Shown piece by piece: positions 12,867 to 25,660 of a stretch of 64,000 nt of DNA. The notes under the pieces are model-generated. The model saw only the letters and a list, made by a program, of their open reading frames with translations, did not search any database and had not been told where the DNA came from. The DNA is from Sipunculus nudus. Its lineage: Eukaryota > Annelida > Sipuncula > Golfingiida > Sipunculidae. Every line of letters begins with the position of its first letter. Position 1 is the stretch's first letter. The stretch lies in the NCBI GenBank assembly GCA_026874595.1, contig CM049317.1, positions 42,988,401-43,052,400 of the forward strand, written 5' to 3'. Position numbers and translations under genes: made by a program.

Positions 12867-15400
12867 ATATGAATCTTGTTGGCGCGATAACCCAAAAAAT
12901 ATTTCACGGAACTTTACCAAACTTGGTATATGTATAGATATGGGTAAGAAGACGACGCCAATTTAAAATGAGGTCATGACCTTTACTAGGAGAGTGTCCT
13001 TGACCTTGAATAGGTCCAATTTTGGGGAAAATCGGACAAATTCTTTAATATCTCAAGAAATCTTGCATGGATTTATCCCAAAATCAAGTTGATGGAAGAT
13101 CATGGATAGGGTTGTCATGTTCCAGAAACTGGTGGCGCCACCTATTATTCTTTACTTGTTTTCGTGCCGATTAATACCCCCAAAATTGCCACCTTACAGC
13201 ACTGTGAGCATTATAAGTCAAAAACTAATGGACAGATTTCTTTTATATTATGCATATACATAGGTATGGGTTATGGGATGATGCTTATTTAAATTGGGGT
13301 CATGACCTTTCCTATGATAGTGGCCTTGACCTTGAATATTGCCATATATGGTGAAAATCACACACCTCTTATGGTGTTGATAGCCATATGGATTTCAAAC
13401 ATGACTTATGTATGGCCCACCACTAAAGTAAGAACCCTATAGGTTCTAGGGTCATGAGGTCAAAGGTCAAGGTCACTGGACTGGCATTTTAAAAGATACT
13501 GTGGATGCATTTTAAGCCAAACTTTCATCCCAGGTCTTCCATCTTGAATATATAGCTCACTTGCCAATAATGGATGATCCATATAAATTTTGGGGTCACA
13601 AGGTCAAAGGTCAAGGCCACAGGAGCTATCTGTCCAAAAATTAGTTTCTGGATGATAATTCCTGCTTTTATTGATGTAATGATTTCAAAATTGACTTATA
13701 TATGTCCCATTGAAAAAGCAAGACCCAAATTGATTTTGGGGTCATGAGGTCAAAGGTCAAGGTCACAGGAAACCTCTTTAAAAAGATTGTGGATGCATTT
13801 TCAGCCAAACAATTCATCTAAGATCTTTCATCTTGCACATATAGTTCACATGCCAAGAGTGGAAGACCCCTATCAATTTTGAGGTCACAAGTTCAAAGGT
13901 GAAGGTCACAGGAGCCATATGTCCAAAAATTAGTTTCTGGATGATAATTCCTGCTTTTATTGATGTATGGATTTCAAACTTGACTTATATATGTCCCATT
14001 GGAAAAGCAAGACCCAAATTGATTTTGAGGTCATGAGGTCAAAGGTCAAGGTCACAGGACACATCTTTAAAAAGATGTGGATGCATTTTCAGCCAAACAT
14101 TTCATCTTAGATCTTTCATCTTGCACATATAGTTCACCTGCCAAGAGAGGAAGAACCCTGTCAATTTTGAGGTCACAAGGTCAAAGGTGAAGGTCACAGG
14201 AGCCATCTGTCCAAAAATTAGTTTCTGGATGATAATTCCTGCTTTTATTGATGTAATGATTTCAAACTTGACTTATATATGTCCCATTGAAAAAGCAAGA
14301 CCCGAATTGATTTTGGGGTCATGAGGTCAAAGGTCAAGGTCACAGGAAACCTCTTTAAAAAGATTGTGGATGCATTTTCAGCCAAACAATTCATCTCAGA
14401 TCTTTCATCTTGCACATATAGTTCACATGCCAAGAGTGGAAGACCCCTTTCAATTTTGAGGTCACAAGGTCAAAGGTGAAGGTCACAGGAGCCATATGTC
14501 CAAAAATTAGTTTCTGGATGATAATTCCTGCTTTTATTGATGTATGGATTTCAAACTTGACTTATATATGTCCCATTGGAAAAGCAAGACCCGAATTGAT
14601 TTTGAGGTCATGAGGTCAAAGGTCAAGGTCACAGGACACATCTTTAAAAAGATGTGGATGCATTTTCAGCCAAACATTTCATCTTAGATCTTTCATCTTG
14701 CACATATAGTTCACCTGCCAAGAGGGGAAGAACCCTGTCAATTTTGAGGTCACAAGGTCAAAGGTGAAGGTCACAGGAGCCATATGTCCAAAAATTAGTT
14801 TCTGGATGATAATTCCATCTTTTATTGATGTATGGATTTCAAACTTGACTTATATATGTCCCATTGGAAAAGCAAGACCCAAATTGATTTTGAGGTCATG
14901 AGGTCAAAGGTCAAGGTCACAGGACACATCTTTAAAAAGATGTGGATGCATTTTCAGCCAAACATTTCATCTCAGATCTTTCATCTTGCACATATAGTTC
15001 ACCTGCCAAGAGAGGAAGAACCCTGTCAATTTTGAGGTCACAAGGTCAAAGGTGAAGGTCACAGGAGCCATATGTCCAAAAATTAGTTTCTGGATGATAA
15101 TTCCTGCTTTTATTGATGTATGGATTTCAAACTTGACTTATATATGTCCCATTGGAAAAGCAAGACCCAAATTGATTTTGGGGTTGTGAGATCAAAGGTC
15201 AAGGTCACAGGACACATCTTTAAAAAGATCAAGGTCACAGGACCAACATCTTCAACATGATTGTGGATCGTTAGATGGAATAAACAATAAATATGCCAAG
15301 TGTCAGTATATGCTGCTAAAAATGGGGGTCTGTTCTTGTAGGAGGGGGGCCTACTATGTCTGGGGATACTCTGGCACCTGCGGTGCCAAGAAATGTCTAG
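12791..15400 (+). mobile_element. Family C element, inner copy nested in C1 (C2)
   Basis: Same termini as C1, with a longer (CCG) run at about 12836-12866. It interrupts one satellite unit of C1 at CTTTTATT|GATGTATGG; intact units such as 13951-13970 show the site before insertion. Confidence 0.88.
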
Positions 15401-17530
15401 TTGATGTATGGATTTCAAACTTGACTTGTATTTGACCCATTGGAAAAGCAAGACCTGAATTGATTTTGGGGTCATGAGGTCAAAGGTCAAGGTCACAGGA
15501 CAAATTTAAAAAGGTTGTGGATGCAATTTCAGCCAAAAAAATCATCTGAGATCTTTCATCTTGCACATACCATTCACCTGCCCAGAGTGGAAGACCCCTA
15601 TCAATTGTGAGGTCACAAGGTCAAAGGTGAAGGTCACAGGAGCCATCTGTCCAAAAATTAGTTTCTGGATGATAATTCCTGCTTTTATTGATGTATGGAT
15701 TTCAAACTTGACTTGTATTTGACCCATTGGAAAAGCAAGACCTGAATTGATTTTGGGGTCATGAGGTCAAAGGTCAAGGTCACAGGACAAATTTAAAAAG
15801 GTTGTGGATGCAATTTCAGCCAAACAAATCATCTGAGATCTTTCATCTTGCACATACCATTCACCTGCCAAGAGTGGAAGACCCCTATCAATTTTGAGGT
15901 CACAAGGTCAGAGGTGAAGGTCACAGGAGCCATCTGTCCAAAAATTAGTTTCTGGATGATAATTCCTGCTTTTATTGATGTATGGATTTCAAACTTGACT
16001 TGTATATGTCCCATTGGAAAAGCAAGACCAAAATTGATTTTGGGGGCATGAGGTCAAAGGTCAAGGTCACAGGACACATCTTTAAAAAGATGTGGATGCA
16101 TTTTCAGCCAAACATTTCATCTCAGATCTTTCATCTTGCACATATAGTTCACCTGCCAAGAGAGGAAGAACCCTATCAATTGTGAGGTCACAAGGTCAAA
16201 GGTGAAGGTCACAGGAGCCATCTGTCCAAAAAATAGTTTCTGGATGATAATTCCTGCTTTTATTGATGTGTGGTTTTCAAACTTGACTTGTATATGTCCC
16301 ATTGGAAAAGCAAGACCTGAATTGATTTTGGGGTCATGAGGTCAAAGGTCAAGGTCACAGGACAAATTTAAAAAGGTTGTGGATGCAATTTCAGCCAAAA
16401 AAATCATCTGAGATCTTTCATCTTGCACATACCATTCACCTGCCAAGAGTGGAAGACCCCTATCAATTTTGAGGTCACAAGGTCAAAGGTGAAGGTCACA
16501 GGAGCCATCTGTCCAAAAATTAGTTTCTGGATGATAATTCCTGCTTTTATTGATGTATGGATTTCAAACTTGACTTGTATATGTCCCATTGGAAGAGCAA
16601 GACCAAAATTGATTTTTGGGGCATGAGGTCAAAGGTCACGGTCACAGGACACATCTTTAAAAGATGTGGATGCATTTTCAGCCAAACATTTCAGCTCAGA
16701 TCTTTCATCTTGCACATATAATTCACCTGCCAAGAGAGGAAGAACCCTATCAATTGTGAGGTCACAAGGTCAAAGGTGAAGGTCACAGGAGCCATCTGTC
16801 CAAAAATTAGTTTCTGGATGATAATTCCTGCTTTTATTGATGTGTGGTTTTCAAACTTGACTTGTATATGTCCCATTGGAAAAGCAAGACCAAAATAGAT
16901 TTTGGGGTCATGAGGTCAAAGGTCAAGGTCACAGGATACATCTTTAAAAAGGTTGTGGATGCAATTTCAGCCAAAAAAATCATCTGACATCTTTCATTTT
17001 GCACATATAGTTCACCTGCCAAGAGTGGAAGACCCCTATCAATTTTGAGGTCACAAGGTCAAAGGTGAAGGTCACAGGAGCCATCTGTCCAAAAATTAGT
17101 TTCTGGATGATAATTCCTGCTTTTATTGATGTATGGATTTCAAACTTGACTTGTATATGTCCCATGGGAAAAGCAAGACCCAAATTGATTTTGGGGTCAT
17201 GAGGTCAAAGGTCAAGGTCACAGGACACATCTTTAAAAAGATGTGGATGCATTTTCAGCCAAACATTTCATCTCAGATCTTTCATCTTGCACATATAGTT
17301 ATCCTGCCAAGAGAGGAAGAATAATATCAATTGTGAGGTCACAAGGTCAAAGGTGAAGGTCACAGGAGCCACCTGTAAAAAAAAATTAGTTTCTGGATGA
17401 TAATTCCTGCTTTATTGATGTATAGATTTCAAACTTGACTTGCATATGTCCCATTGGAAAAGCAAGACCCAAATTGATTTTGGGGTCATGAGGTCAAAGG
17501 TCAAGGTCACAGGACACATCTATAAAACAA
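13670..17530 (+). repeat. 288-bp tandem satellite inside C1 and C2
   Basis: The phrase TGATGTATGGATTTCAAACT (or a one-base variant) begins units at 13961, 14249, 14538, 14826 and 15114, giving a 288-bp period. Each unit holds two related halves of about 144 bp, each with a cluster of AGGTCA-type half-sites. The array is split by the C2 3' end at 15230-15400 and continues to about 17.5 kb. Confidence 0.88.
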
Positions 17531-20503
17531 TCAAGGTCACAGGACCAACATCTTCAACAAGATTGTGGATTGTTAGATGGAAGAAACAATAAATATGCCA
17601 AGTGTCAGTATATGCTGCCAAAATTGGGGGTCTGTTCTTAAAGGGGGGGGGCCTACTATGTCTGGGGATACTCTGGCACCTGCGGTGCCAAGAAATGTCT
17701 AGTTATCCTTAGATGTTGATAATTCAAGTTTGTTCAAATGGTTTTGGTTCAGTGATTTTTGGCTGAGTTATGGGAAGCTTAACTTAGCCATTTTGCTGTA
17801 TTTTCCCATATGAGTTATAAACCTGTAAATAATTTTTTGACTGACCCTACTGAGGCCAATTTGTTTAATATTTTACAAGAATAATCCCTTGAATAATTCT
17901 TTTAATAATTGTCTTTTATGGTTCCAAAGAATGAATTTTGGCTGAATTTTAAAGATTCAATTGAGTCATTTTACCATGTATGTTAGCTGTGTGAAGCAGA
18001 TACATCTAGACTGGCACCAGTTTATCAGCATTTATTACATCATGCCTCTAGACATTTAGATTTCAGATTATCTATGGTTAATATTGACAAGAATGTTTTT
18101 TAAAAGCTTTTAAAAAATGTAGATTTATGATTTTTAGATATTCCTCATGCCAGGCAATGTTTACAATCACAGCTATACAGCTCTCTGTGGGTATATAAAG
18201 ACGGCTGTACATGGATTATAAATAATTGGTTTCCATAGTCAAATTAATTCAAGATTTTGTCATCAATGAGATGTATCTGTATTACAATTTTGCATTCAAT
18301 ATGCATCTGTATTAATTTTCAGTTAACCTGTGAGCTAATGCGATGGTGTGAAGGCGTTTGTCTTCTGTACGTTAACCCATACTATTTTGAAAATGATTGG
18401 AGCTAGCATCATGAAATTTAATGCAAAAAATTAGCCATCTGAAAATTTTCATAAATTTTATAGAGAAAAAGCTTAAAAAAACCTTTAAAAATCTTCTCCT
18501 CTGAAACACTCAAGCCAAATTGTCCCATCTCCCTCAATTTTGTTCCAAATGTTCAAGCTGGTGAATTTTGGCCGAGTTACAGGAATTGAACTTAGTCACC
18601 TGTCCAAAAAAGCATACTAAAATGACAGTCTCAGAAACGGCCAGAGCTATCATCACCAAATTTTTGCCAGTGTTGGTCACATGAGTCATATATGAAATTC
18701 AGGTATTGGTGGCGCCACCTGAAATGACCTTTTTTGTACGGGGGTCATTGGTCATCTGTACATTAATCCATGATTTCTCAGGAATAGCATGAGCTACCAT
18801 TCCCAGATTTTATGCAATAATCTGTCACATATCAAATTTTGTGGGATTCAGCTTATTTTTTTGCTATCTGCATTTACTTAGATTTTATAGGGAAAAAGCT
18901 TCATGTAGACGGTCCAGCCAAATTGTTCAATATTTTACATAAATGATCCCAGAGGCAAGCCCTCTCAAGTTTGTTCAAATGGTTTGCATTTGATGAATTT
19001 TAGTGGAGTTACACAAATTTGAACAGTCATTTGGCCAAGTAAGCATACTGACATAGTACTCTCAGAAATGACAGAAGCTAGCATTACCAGGTATTGTGCA
19101 AATGTTGGTCACATGACTCACATTTGAAATTGCAGATTTTGTGGTGCCACCTACATTGACCTGTTTTTTATGGGCAAAAAACCTCCTAATATTAGCCTCT
19201 TTCAGCTTAATGATGAAACTGTCAAGTTGAATTGTTCAATTTTCAAAAGATATATCCTAGGACATGGTTCTTTCAATCATATCAGAATATACTGAGTTTG
19301 TTGATTTTTGGTTGAGTTGTGAAAAGCTTAAGTTGGTCTTATGGCCATTATTATGTCTTTTTCAAACTGAGGACTGCAGTAGTGTTCTTCTACAAAATTA
19401 TTATTTCAATTATATCTTCTGTAACATTGCACAAAAATTATTCTTAGGTGGCCTTTGTTTAAGTTTACTAGAATGATTTTTGGCAGAACTATTGGACCTT
19501 TAACAATGAAAGTACTGCATCTTTTATTATTCTAGATATTTTGATAAAACGTTTATGAATATGTCGGCTTGAAAAAAAAAATTTAGCCAAAGTCTTTCAG
19601 TATGTGTTAACAGATATACCAACAAGCCAAGATTGAATCCGTATCTTTAAATAGGTTGAGAAACTGCCAACTGTTTCAGATTTGGGAACAGATCAAGAGT
19701 TCATTCAGTGCAGCCAGATATAGGTCAAGAGTTCAATCAGTGCAGCCAAGCACATGGCATGTGATCACCTCATGGGTGACATGTGAACACCTCATGGGCA
19801 CCATGTGATCACTTCCTGAATGTCAAGCCCCTCAGGGCAGGGCCCCTGCATGAGCTTATGCAATGGTGTGGCTACTATTTCAGATTTGGCAACAGGCTAG
19901 AGGTCAGTCTGGATCTATTTATAGCTTTGGCAGACTGCCAACTGTATCAGATTAGGCAACAGGTCAAGAGTTCACTCAGTGCAGCCAGGTATGGGTCAGG
20001 AGTTTACTCAGTGCAGGAGCTGCATTATATTTACAGCTTTGGCAGACTGCCAACTGTGTCAGGTTATGCAACAGGTCAAGAGTTCACTCAGTGCAGCCAG
20101 GTACAGGTCAAAAGTTCACTCAGTCTAGCCAGGTGCAGGTCATGAGTTCACCCAGTGCAGTAGCCAGAGCAAGCAATATGTCACAGTTCACTTGGGGCAA
20201 CAGCCTTTCTCAGCTAAGCCTGGTCAGCCCCATACATCAGACTCAAGGTAAGTTTGATGTATTGGCCTAATATTATGACCTGTCTATGTGTCTTTGATGG
20301 CTCTCTCGCTCACAAGACAGGTGTTGCCACCTACCATGACTTTTGCACAGTGTGTGTACCTGCGTTATTCTCAGGAGGGGTTTGATATATCAGTCTGAAA
20401 TTGGGCATATGTATATATCTCTGATAGCTTCATTGTATACAAGACTGGTGGTGCCAGCTACAATTTTTTTAGTGTTCTGTGCACCCATGCCAGAATTTCA
20501 GCA

Positions 20504-21450
20504 GAGAAAAATAGAAAAGGAATTGTTAGTTTATAATAACAGGAAATCAACTTGCAGTTACTGATGATATAAGAATCTTGTATTGATGGATAGAATGTCA
20601 CGTATTCCAAATAACACTATGCAGTCACCTATGGTATTTTTCAGTTCAATTTTAATGATAAAAAAGTAAATCATATTATTCATTACTAATCATTAGGGAT
20701 CATATGAAGGAAATTAATGATAGACAAAGATGCAGTTGATATTATTAATCTAGATTCCTACTTTGTCTAGTGTGTACATTGATGTGAAATTAGACCAAAA
20801 TGAATATATTACATTTACTTTTTTTTAATATAAATAAAAGCCATAAAACCAGGTACTTATGATCATTATTTAAATGTGTGAATTTTGTATATTCTGGATT
20901 CTCAACATCATTGTTTGGTGAAAACTGAATAAATGCCAGTCATGATGGGAATACTTTGCAATTGTATTTAAATACAAATATGAATATGTACTCCATTATA
21001 AAATTTCTTGCATAAAGAATTGGAATTCAGGTAAAAATGAAAGTATATGAATACCAGTGCAAATACTTTCAAAATTTATTCATGAATGCATTCATGAATA
21101 TATTCTTTAACATTATTTTAATAATCATTTCAGTTATATTTCATTTTAAAAAATCATACGATTCTCTTATTATTTTTAATAAAAATTATATTTGGGACAA
21201 TATTTGTAATTTTTTTTAATAAATAGTTAAACTCTTATATCATATGTTCTGCTTATAAGTTATATGGCCAAGTCAGAATCTGTGTGACAATAGTACTCCA
21301 TTTGTTAATAAAATAAATGAAATCAATCCTCTTCCCTGTCTCCAAAGATAATATCAAAATCATACATAAGCTAAACACCAACAACTCATAATAAAGCTTA
21401 TATTTAGTACCACACAAAACCAGCATGTGCCTCATTCCTTAATCATATTT
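20504..21450 (+). mobile_element. Family A (long subtype) fragment, 5' truncated (A6)
   Basis: Matches the 3' half of the complete - strand copy A7. It is interrupted by B2 at 21451, and its 3' tail lies at 25616-25660. Confidence 0.7.
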
Positions 21451-24400
21451 TTAGCGAACCTGTGAGGTTATGCGATGGTGCAGCGTCATGCGTCGTGCGT
21501 TGTACATCGTCTGTACGTTAACCATAGTTATCTCAAAAACGGCAGGAGCTAGCATCACCAAATTTTTTGCAAATAATCAGTCATCTAAAAAACTATATCG
21601 TATTTTGTTTATTATTTTTCTTACTGCATTTTCTTAGATTTTATAAGGAAAAAGCTTAAAAGCTTTAAAAATCTTCTTCTCCGAAACTGTCCAGCCAAAT
21701 TGTCCAATTTTTCACAGAAATGATCCATGGAACAGTCTTTCTCAAGTTTGTTTGAATGGTTCCAGTTTGGAGATTTTTGGCCGAGTTACAGGAGGTTGAA
21801 CTTTGTTAACTGTGCAAAAAAGCATATTAAAATTTAAATCTCAGAAACGGCTGGAACTATCATCACTAAATTTTATGCCAATGTTGGTCACATAGGTCAT
21901 ATCTGAAATTGAGGCAATGGTGGTGCCACCTGCATCGGCCTTTTTTGTATGAGGTCATCAGTGCCTGTATCACACTGAGGGCTACAAAAAACTTCTTCTC
22001 TGAAACAATATGACAAAATTGTTTAATATCGCACAGAAATGATCCTAGGGTAGTGCTTTCTGAAGTTTGTTCAAATGGTCTCTTTTCAGTGACTTTTGGC
22101 TAAGTTATGGGAAGCTGAATTTAGTCATATGCCATAACAGCCCATTTTAACTCAGTGGCTACAAAGATCTTCTTCTCAAAAACCACTGGGCCAAATTCTT
22201 AAATCTCACACATTAATTATCCTCAGATGTTGATAATTCAAGTTTGTTCAAATGGTTTTGGTTCAGTGCTTTTTGGCTGAGTTACGGGAAGCTGAATTAG
22301 CCAGTTTGCTGTATCTTCCTATATGAGTTATAAACTTGCGAAATGTTTTTCGACTGATGCCACTGAAGCCAGTTTGTTAAATATTTTACAAGAATAATCC
22401 CTACAATAATTCTTATAATAATTGTCATTAATGGTTCCTTATGACTGATTTTTGGCTGAATTATGGAGATTGAATTGAGTCATTTTATCATATATGTTAG
22501 CTGTGTGATGCTGTTACATCTAGCCTGGCACCAGTTTATCAGCATCTATTACATCATGCCACTAGACATTTAGATTTCAGGTTATATTTGGTAAATATTG
22601 ACAAGAAAGTTTTTTTAAAAGCTTTTAAAAAATTCAGATTTATGATTTAAGTTATTCATCATACCAGGCAATGTTACAATCATGGATATTCAGCTCTCTG
22701 TGGCTATATAAAGACAACTGTACGTGGATTATGAATTTTTGGTATCCCTACTCAACTTAATTCAAGAATTTGCCATCAATGATGTTTATCTGTATTTTAA
22801 ATTTGCATATAGTATGCATCCGTAATAATTTTACATATATTCCTGATTTCTTTTCTATAAAAAGTCAGCTGAAAAGCATTTTGTAAATATTGTGAAAATA
22901 AATTTCAAAGTTATTTCAAGTAGGGACCACTTTTATGTACAGATGGCAGCACTTGGTTTACCATTTGCAGATTGCCAGTTGCAGATTGATGTTGGCCATT
23001 AGGCAAGATGATGTCAGCTCTATAAATAGTTTTGGCACAGTGTCAGGATTGGAAGAAGTGCAGCCAGGTATAGATCAAGAGTTAACTCAGTGCAGTAGCT
23101 GCATTCTATTTATAGCTTTGGCAGACTGCTCACTGCATCATATTTGGCACCAAAGTTCAGCCTGAATCTATTTATAGCTTTGGCAGACTGCCAACTGTGT
23201 CAGATTATGCAACAGGTCAAGAGTTCACTCAGTGCTGCCAGGTACAGGTCAAAAGTTCACTCAGTCTAGCCAGGTGCAGGTCAAGAGTTCACTAAGTGCA
23301 GTAGCTTGAGGCAGCAATTTGTCACAGGTCACTCGGGGCAACTGCTTTACTCACCTCAGCCTTGTCAGCCCAGTGCATCAAACTCTGGGGAAGTTTGATG
23401 TATTGGACTGATACCTGTCTATGCTTCTTTGATGGTATTCTCATTTACAAGACAGGTGGTGCCACCTACATTGACTTTTGCAGTGTATGCACCTGCTTAT
23501 TTCTACAGAGGAATTTGATATATCAGCCTAAAATTGGGTATGTTTATACATATGGGGTAGCTTTATAGTGTACAAAACTGGTGGCGCCACCTACAATAAT
23601 TTTTGCACAGTGTATGTCCCTGCTTATTTCACAAGAGGGGTTTGACATATCAGTCTGACATTGGGCATATGTATATATCTCTTTGTTTTATGTAAGACTG
23701 TTTTATATAAAACAGAGTTTTGCGGATACTATGTTTTCAGTCGGACGCCGACGCTGCCAACATCGCCGCATAGGTTTCCGGACAACTCCTCCATAACCAC
23801 TGGGCAGAATTTTTTTTTAATTCGGAATTATGATCGGTCAAATGTGAACTGCTGCACCCTCATTTTTGGTTGACCTCTGACCTTTCCTCTCTGCCCAGCA
23901 TCCATTTGTGCATCTGTTTCCACACATAAACCCATATATCTTGGGAATCATTTGACAGATAAGGCTAAAGATTTTACACAAATGTAGCCCTTGGAAAGCT
24001 TTATAACATATACTAAAAATGGTGGCACCACCTGCAACCATTTTTGCACAGCTTCCATCTGTTCATCTTCCTTTGGATAAAAACACTCATATCTCTGCAT
24101 TGGTTGGACTTATCCACCTGAAATTTTGCATGTGTATACATCCTAGACAGCTTTCTTGATTTTATGACAGGTGGCACCACCTACATTCAGATTTACGCTG
24201 CAGACATCCAAGCTCATATGTCAGGAACCATTTGACCGTTTGGGCAAAAATTTTGGGCATATCTCTTAATCATATACAAAATAGGTGGCGCCACCTGCCA
24301 CCATTTTTGCACAGCGTCCGTCTGTTCATCTGCCTTGGGATAAAAACACTCATATCTCTGCATTGGTTGGACTTATCCACCTGAAATTTTGCATGTTCAT

Positions 24401-25614
24401 ACATCTTGGACAGCTTGATTGTATGACAGGTGGCGCCATCTACATTCACGGTTAAGCTGCAGACATCCAAGCTCATATCTCGGGAACCATTTGACCAGTT
24501 GGGCCAAAATTTTGCATGTGTATAGATCTCCCATAACTCTTTATCATACGCAAAACTGGTGCGCCAACTGCAACCTTTCTTGCACACCGCCCATCTGTTC
24601 ATCTGCCTTGGGATAAAATCACTCATATCTCCACACTGGTTTGACTTATCCACCTGGAATTTTGCAGGTTTATACATCCTTGACAGCTTTCTTGTTTTAT
24701 GACAGGTGGCGCCACCTACATTCAAATTTAGGCTGCAGACATCCAAAGCTCATATCTCAGGAACCATTTGACCGATTTGGCAAATATTTTGCATGTTTAT
24801 AGATCTCACATAGCTCTTTCTCATACACAAAACTGGTGGTGCCAGCTGCAATCATTTTGGCACAGCATCGTCTGTTTGTTTGCCGTGGCATAAAATCACT
24901 CATATCTTGACAGAGGTTTGACATATCTGCCTAAAATTTTGCAGGTTTACACATCTTGGATAGCTTTCTGGATTTTGTGGCAGGTGGGCCATCTACATTT
25001 ATGTATACACTGCAGACATTCAGGCTTATATCTCAGGACTGGTTTGACATATCCCCTGAAATTTTGCATGTGTATAGATCTCTTATAGCCCTTAATCATA
25101 CACAAAATTGGTGGCGCCACCTGCCACCATTTTTGCACAGCGTCCATCTGTTTTTCTGCCGTGGGCTAAAATCACTCATATCTCAGTAGTGGTTTGACTT
25201 ATCTGCCTAAAATTTTGCATGTTTATACATCTTGGACAGCTTTCTGGATTTTATGGTAAGTGGCGCAACCTACATACACATTTCGGCTGCAGACATCCAG
25301 GCTATTATGCAACACACTTCACTCTATTTCCCCTTGCCACTCAATCCATGCCTCACTTCACCGTTCCTACTCTGATTTTGGCGGATACACATAGTCGCTT
25401 TTTGAATACCCATATTCTAGTTTTTGTGTTGTGTGCACCCATGCCAGAATTGCAGCAGTGATGTTTGTTTAATTGTTTCTTGTTCTAAGTGTTTAGTACT
25501 TGCATTGTTCATATACATGTTACACATGTTCTTGAAAAGTAATGGTCCAGCATTGAAGCATTATTCCTGGTGTAATCTCATTGCACAGGTTCGCATTAGG
25601 CCTGTAGGCCTTGT
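21451..25614 (+). mobile_element. Family B element, complete (B2)
   Basis: The 5' TTTTTAGCGAACCTGTGAGG is matched by an inverted CACAGGTTCGC near the 3' end. A perfect AGGCCT-GT-AGGCCT hairpin and TTGTT follow. The inside holds B-type tandem arrays and many GGTGGCGCCACC palindromes. The site without it is at 29201-29220. Confidence 0.85.
23980..25300 (+). repeat. Tandem array of about 263-277 bp in B2
   Basis: TCTGTTCATCTGCC-type phrases recur at 24058, 24321, 24594, 24871 and 25147. Each unit has two GGTGGCGCCACC-like palindromes about half a unit apart. Confidence 0.8.
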
Positions 25615-25615
25615 T

Positions 25616-25660
25616 TATCATATATAACAGCTGAGCGCCGTGACCCATAGGTCCCTTGTT
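25616..25660 (+). mobile_element. 3' tail of family A element A6
   Basis: TATCATATATAACAGCTGAG, the TGACCCAtaGGTC hairpin and CCCTTGTT complete the A element that B2 interrupted. Confidence 0.75.

Larger units (their letters stand above)
11915..17702 (+). mobile_element. Family C element, outer copy (C1)
   Basis: Begins GTATCCCCAGAC, then its complementary arm and (CCG)n. Ends GTCTGGGGATAC, a TGGCACC-TGC-GGTGCCA hairpin and AAATGTCTAG, flanked by TT on both sides. The uninterrupted sequence at 22211-22229 gives its empty site. It contains the inner copy C2 and the 288-bp satellite. Confidence 0.85.
11144..20503 (+). mobile_element. Family B element with nested C insertions, 3' truncated (B1)
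   Basis: Starts TTTTTAGCaAACCTGTGAGC with a GTCGTCCGTCGT repeat. The body matches B2 (21451-25614) before and after the C1 insertion (11915-17702). A second B 5' end at about 18317 (GTTAACCTGTGAGC) suggests another B inside. It stops at GAATTTCAGC near 20503 and joins a family A body, so the 3' hairpin is lost. Confidence 0.7.

Noticed and set aside
12692-12937. Open frames with polyproline or polyarginine runs near 12.7-12.9 kb.
   Set aside because: They are translations of the (CCG)n repeat at the 5' end of element C2, not genes.
14245-17324. Many 61-74 codon frames on both strands with similar sequences (for example KFEIHTSIKAGIIIQK).
   Set aside because: All are frames through the 288-bp satellite. 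Equal openness on both strands and a 288-bp period explain them.
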